Notes under the pieces: generated by a model
The model's database searches: none
What the model was told of the DNA's origin: nothing
Seen by the model: the letters and a program-made list of their open reading frames with translations, nothing else
Part shown: in pieces, positions 31,533-35,101 of the stretch
How the letters are laid out: the number at the start of each line of letters is the position of its first letter
Position numbering within the stretch: position 1 is the stretch's first letter
Position numbers and translations under genes: made by a program
NCBI GenBank assembly: GCA_027943245.1
Contig: JANDJZ010000454.1
Location: 1-35,101 of the forward strand
DNA: 35,101 bases
Source: Acanthamoeba sp. SK_2022b
Taxonomy: Eukaryota; Discosea; Longamoebia; Acanthamoebidae
Reading direction: 5' to 3'

Positions 31533-32144
31533 TCAGGTCCTCTCCTTACCCTTCTCGTCTGCGCCGAGACCTCGCACAACCCTCGTCCCGTTCTTGTCGA
31601 CCACCTTGATCACAAAATCAGGAGAGTTGATGATGAAGCGGGCTCGCAGCTCCGTGATGCACTTCTCGATGATGTCGATGCCCTGCTCGAGGGTCAAGTC
31701 CTTCTTGTAGTACTTGTCGAGAATGCTGAGGCAGAAGTAGGCGCAGTAGCCGTGGGCAGCGTATTCGAGCTTGTCCATGCTGGCGAGGTAATCGAGGAAG
31801 TAAAGAGCTGGTCCGTCCTCATCCACGCCGCCCAGAAGGAGATTGACTTGGTAGGGAGAGCTGCGCAGCGCGTCGGCGAGCTCGCCGCGCACGAAGTTGG
31901 CCGTGGCGTGCATGCCCAGTGTGAGGTTGTTCCTGAACTTGTAGAGCTTGAGATTGCGCTGCACGTACTCGGTGAAGTGCACTCGATCCCCCACGGGTCC
32001 CACCGCACCCAGCAGCTTGCTGCTATCCAGCTCCATAATCTTATCGTCGTCCAGCTTCATCTTCAGTACCGAGCGCGCCGTCGTCGTGTCGGCAGCGATG
32101 AGGACGTAATCAGCACCCACCAAACCAATCAAAGAATCCGACAT
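31533..32144 (-). CDS. Proteasome subunit beta type-2 (beta-4 position)
   Basis: A single-exon frame of 203 residues, close to the usual length of about 200. It is a structural, non-proteolytic subunit of the 20S core beta ring. Recognisable family stretches are SLIGLVGADYVLIAADTTTA, MKLDDDKIMELDSSKLLGAV, GDRVHFTEYVQRNLKLYKFR, SSPYQVNLLLGGVDEDGPAL, FLDYLASMDKLEYAAHGYCA, LSILDKYYKKDLT and the C-terminal VIKVVDKNGTR. As in other beta-4 subunits there is no propeptide with a processed catalytic threonine; the protein begins directly with MSDSLIG. The tail GADEKGKERT is lineage-specific. It is one of only two intronless genes in the window. The start at 32144 matches the first beta-strand of homologues, so no upstream exon is needed. 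Confidence 0.97.
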   Translation of the reverse strand: MSDSLIGLVGADYVLIAADTTTARSVLKMKLDDDKIMELDSSKLLGAVGPVGDRVHFTEYVQRNLKLYKFRNNLTLGMHATANFVRGELADALRSSPYQVNLLLGGVDEDGPALYFLDYLASMDKLEYAAHGYCAYFCLSILDKYYKKDLTLEQGIDIIEKCITELRARFIINSPDFVIKVVDKNGTRVVRGLGADEKGKERT

Positions 32145-32417
32145 CCTTCTTACTTCTCGCGCGCTCTTGTTCTCTTACTTCTGGCCGTAGGGGAGCGCTC
32201 CAATCTCTTTGGGTACGCGTTTGCCTGGCGTCACAGCAAAGGGTTTGCTGGTCTTTTTGAATGGCATCCCAAGAATATTGGTTTTTTTTTTCCTGTTTGG
32301 TGGCAGAGGAAATTAACGAGATGAAATGGAAAAAAAACAACCTGGCTTCTTCTGTTATCTCTCCTTCTGTGTGCGCAACCGTGCCTGCTACCAGCCCTTT
32401 GGTTCTTTACGTAAAGA
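32145..32417. promoter_or_regulatory. Divergent promoter region
   Basis: 273 bases between the start codons of the proteasome beta gene (minus) and the glutamine-amidotransferase gene (plus). A ten-T run at about 32281-32290 and an A-rich run at about 32328-32337 stand out. No TATA box is evident. Confidence 0.45.
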
Positions 32418-33720
32418 ATGATGGCGACACGGCAAAAGTTTGGCATCCTTTGGTGTGAGGACTGCGACAAATGGGCTGGTCACTGGTCCCTCTATGTCGA
32501 TGCACTGGGCGAGCACGACGAAGAAGAGTGGGAAGTTTTCAATGTGTGTGCAGGCCAGTTCCCAGCCCTAGACACGATTGGCGCCTACTCTGGTACCTCC
32601 CTCTCCCCTCTGCCGGCGTCTTGCACAAGCTTCAAGCTTGACGTGCGGTGTATGTATCTCTGGCAACCTGGCAGGTTTCCTCATCAGCGGAAGCCACTGG
32701 GCCAGCTACGACGAAGAGCCCTGGATCAAGCAGCTGCACCAGTGGATACGAGGGTAAGCTTAAACCCCTTCTCCTCTACTACATGCTTGGTCCCTTTTTG
32801 GCTAACCACGCTCTGCGACGCAGATACCGAGACTGCACCATGACCATGGCGGAGGGGCCGCAGATGGTCGGCATCTGCTTCGGCCATCAGGCCATCAGCG
32901 ACGCCCTGGGCGGTCGAGTGGCCCTGAACAGTCGCTTCATCATCGGCACCGAGCGGGTGCGGCCCACTGAAAAGTACCCTCTTCTCGCCCACACAGAGTT
33001 ACACTTATCCCTGCGGTCCGTACACGTGTGTTCACGTTATATTCATTTGGCCAGGTTCATGGAGAAGCCCTATGTCCGCATGGCCATGACCGAGCTCGGC
33101 TTGACAGAGGTTCCGGCCCTCGTCCATGTCTTGCAGAGCCACGGCGATGCAGTGCACGCGTTGCCTCCGGACGCCGAGCTGCTGGCCTCCTCCACCGAGA
33201 CCGAGGTGGAGATGTTCACAATCGGGGATCGCATTCTGGGCCTGCAGGTATGTTGCCATCTCCTTCTCTCTGTTCCTTATACCAGGAAAGCCAGTAGTTT
33301 CGTAACAACCCTCTTCTTACCCCTTCGTTCCAGGGACATCCCGAGTTTGTTCCCGAGCTGCTGAAAGGTACAACCCACCCGACTCATGCCATGCTGCTCA
33401 CAGTTTGGCTTACGCTCTGCCTCGGCCTTTCATCGTCTAGAGAAGATACTCGACGGCATGGTGGGTACGTGCGTCCTGGGATCGTCTTCGCTTTGGGGCG
33501 GGGCTATCGCCTCTGGGAGCGCTCACACGTAGGTGCGATTTCGTTTGTAGCCGCAGGCAGTATCACACCCGAAGCGGCCGCCGAAGTGGAGCGCATCATG
33601 GCCGAGCAGCCGCTCCACCACGCCTTCTTGCGCAAGGTCCTCCAAAGCTTCATCAAGGGCAGGGCCCGCACCTTTATTCCCGCCCCCACCAGCCAGGAGG
33701 TCAACATCCCCATCGAATAA
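32418..33720 (+). CDS. Class I glutamine amidotransferase-like protein (gamma-glutamyl peptidase type)
   Basis: Seven exons (32418-32592, 32675-32753, 32824-32973, 33055-33247, 33334-33367, 33441-33464, 33551-33720) sum to 825 bases, an open frame of 274 residues. It has the class I GATase core: nucleophile Cys in GICFGHQAISDALGG, and the His/Glu of GHPEF that complete the triad. The stretch SHGDAVHALPPDAELLASST, then VEMFTIGDRILGLQGHPEF, matches the plant gamma-glutamyl peptidase (GGP) and yeast YLR126C group more than GMP or CTP synthase subunits. With no fused synthetase domain it probably hydrolyses gamma-glutamyl bonds, for example in glutathione conjugates, in the cytosol. Exon 6 is only 24 bases. 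Two adjacent ATGs (32418, 32421) could serve as start. The AATAAA signal overlaps the stop codon. Confidence 0.93.
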
Positions 33721-33721
33721 A
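33716..33721 (+). terminator. Poly(A) signal overlapping a stop codon
   Basis: AATAAA is formed by the last Glu codon, the TAA stop and the next base of the GATase gene. If it is used, the 3' untranslated region is only a few tens of bases, which fits the 203-base gap to the next plus-strand gene. Confidence 0.6.
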
Positions 33722-33923
33722 CATCACCTCTGTTCGGTCTGTGTTGTGTGTCGTTGCCTAGTGAACACAGCGTGCGATCTGAGCCAACAGACTACCTGAG
33801 TCGACGATTCGTTTCCCAAACCAAACAACAAACTTACTCCGTGTCGGCGGTGCTTCATGAGCGACTGAGACGAACGACTACACCGCAAGTAGTCTCGGTG
33901 AACGAAGAGGGCGGGGAGAGAGC

Positions 33924-35101
33924 ATGGGCGCGGCAGACAGCAAGGCGGAGCCCAACGCGTCGTCGAGCCCGTCGGGACGAAGGAAGGTAAAATGGAAGGA
34001 ACAGCAGCGCGGCCCCCCCTCGCCCCCCTCGCCACGGGGGAAGGAGTTGGCCCGCGGGGGGAAAGGGGAAGGAGCGGGGGGCGGAAAGAACGACCGCGTC
34101 TACTACGAGAATCTCAACCGGGCGAGGAAGAACAGCATCGAACGCATCAGCGGCATGCGACTCGCTGGGTGGCTCTCTCGCGAGGAGAGGAACGCCGCCA
34201 CGGCGGTGCCTGGTGCTGGGGGCATCTCCCGCTCGGCCCCGCCCTCTCCCCACGTCCCCGCCCCGCAGCAGCAGCTCGTCGGCCTGGGCGGGTCGTCCTC
34301 GTCGCCCCGCGGGCACGCGGGCGCAGGAGACAAAAAGAACGAAAAGCGACAGGGCTCACCACCGTCGGCTTCGCTCTTTGGCAACCAGAGTGACGAGGTC
34401 GACGACGACGCTCGCGGCGATGGCGACGAGGCGGGCGGGAGGACGAGAGGCGTGTACCATAAGGACGACCAAAAGAGGAAGGAAGGAGGAAAGAAGAAGA
34501 AGAAGAAGACGAAAAAGAAGAAGGAGAAGGGGCAGGTGGTGGGGTTGGCGAGCGATGGGCCAGAGGTGAGGCGCGATCCCGGCGATGAGACCATCGACGA
34601 CGTGGGATCGCCCGAGACGCCCAAAAAGAAGAAGAAGAAGAAGACGAAGAAGAAGAAGGAGAAGGAGAAGGTAGAGGAAGAGGGAAAGGAGATCGGGGAC
34701 AAAAAGAGGGAGGAGGAGGAGAGGAGGGAGGCGTTCGAACGACAAAAGCGAAAACGAAGGCAGAAGAAGAAGGAGAAGGAGAAGCGGCGGGAAGAGGAGC
34801 TGCGTTCGCTGGAGCGCTGGGACTCGGAGGTGCCGCTGTGGCTGAGCAAGGCCATGGAGCTCGAAGAGGAGTGGGGCAGGGCCGACCCGACTCGGCACAA
34901 GGGCCAGAAGCCGGACGAGGACGCGCAGGACGACGAGCTGGAGCTGCTCTTTGACAACCTCCTCCACGAGGTCACCTCCAAGCTCAGCCAACCCGTGGCG
35001 CAGGTGCCCTCCGCCTCGACCTCCGTGCCGCCCGTCGGCTCCACTCCGCCGACTCCCCGCACGACTGTCACGCCACGAGCCGCGCCCTCACCGGCGCAGC
35101 C
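33924..35101 (+). CDS. Lysine-rich protein with N-myristoylation-type start, 3' end off the right edge
   Basis: From ATG 33924 the frame is open for 392 codons to the end of the window with no stop, and it has no obvious intron. The start MGAADSKA fits the N-myristoylation pattern (Gly2, Ser6), which would anchor the protein to membranes. A Pro/Ser/Gly-rich part and a short predicted helix (YYENLNRARKNSIERI) follow. Two near-identical poly-Lys blocks (at about 34487-34530 and 34623-34665) and a Lys/Glu/Arg-rich charged helix come next (about 34665-34810). A more ordered stretch reads LERWDSEVPLWLSKAMELEE, then DDELELLFDNLLHEVTSKLS. A Pro/Ser/Thr-rich tail runs off the edge. No known domain was recognised; one could begin beyond the window. 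The antisense open frame here is a codon-bias shadow. Confidence 0.75.
   Translation, partial: MGAADSKAEPNASSSPSGRRKVKWKEQQRGPPSPPSPRGKELARGGKGEGAGGGKNDRVYYENLNRARKNSIERISGMRLAGWLSREERNAATAVPGAGGISRSAPPSPHVPAPQQQLVGLGGSSSSPRGHAGAGDKKNEKRQGSPPSASLFGNQSDEVDDDARGDGDEAGGRTRGVYHKDDQKRKEGGKKKKKKTKKKKEKGQVVGLASDGPEVRRDPGDETIDDVGSPETPKKKKKKKTKKKKEKEKVEEEGKEIGDKKREEEERREAFERQKRKRRQKKKEKEKRREEELRSLERWDSEVPLWLSKAMELEEEWGRADPTRHKGQKPDEDAQDDELELLFDNLLHEVTSKLSQPVAQVPSASTSVPPVGSTPPTPRTTVTPRAAPSPAQ

Noticed and set aside
31533..32144. Intronless proteasome gene as a processed retrocopy
   Set aside because: The frame is intact, full length and well conserved, and there is no poly(A) remnant or flanking duplication; it looks like the functional gene.
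34103..35071. Minus-strand open frame of 322 codons opposite the lysine-rich gene
   Set aside because: It is Phe/Ser/Leu runs made by reading Lys/Glu codons backwards; the plus frame has a sensible start and ordered segments.

Overview
The window is protein-coding DNA from an intron-rich, GC-rich eukaryote. Genes are packed on both strands, split by many short GT-AG introns, and separated by only about 140-500 bases. Gene content points to Acanthamoeba or a close amoebozoan relative: a MyTH4/FERM myosin, a PP4 regulatory subunit 3, a proteasome beta subunit, and a receptor joining PstS-like ectodomains to kinase, class III cyclase and kinase modules. The genus is inferred from this combination and was not tested by a search. 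I see no rRNA, tRNA, CRISPR array or transposon.

Layout, left to right. (1) <1-7859 minus: class VII-like myosin with motor, two IQ motifs, charged helix, MyTH4, FERM, SH3 and the start of a second MyTH4, cut by the left edge. (2) 8117-9097 plus: four-exon BSD-domain protein. (3) 9239-13296 minus: multi-exon protein with an N-terminal NZF finger, NPF motifs and a C-terminus resembling that of COPI alpha. (4) 13438-13938 minus: intronless SRPBCC/START-like protein. (5) 14308-18136 plus: ULK/ATG1-like kinase flanked by an N-terminal helical domain, a coiled coil and an unrecognised C-terminal domain. (6) 18490-25426 plus: the large receptor kinase/cyclase. (7) about 25571-26756 plus: unrecognised gene with an uncertain 5' end. 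(8) 26979-31033 minus: PP4R3/SMEK. (9) 31533-32144 minus: intronless proteasome beta subunit of the PSMB2 type. (10) 32418-33720 plus: seven-exon class I glutamine amidotransferase-like gamma-glutamyl peptidase homologue. (11) 33924->35101 plus: lysine-rich protein with an N-myristoylation-type start, cut by the right edge.

The genes are housekeeping, trafficking and signalling genes with no operon logic. The most unusual locus is gene 6. Its surface part is two tandem PstS-like modules that both lack the usual Ser-Gly-Thr phosphate-binding motif, followed by an EGF-like knot and one membrane span. Its cytoplasmic part has two kinases with intact catalytic motifs around a cyclase domain whose second metal-binding position is altered. 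From memory, a similar multi-domain receptor layout occurs in giant viruses that infect amoebae, so transfer between host and virus is a reasonable question. Exon boundaries were read by eye from reading frame, GT-AG signals and family motifs. They add up exactly for genes 2 and 10 and are less certain elsewhere.
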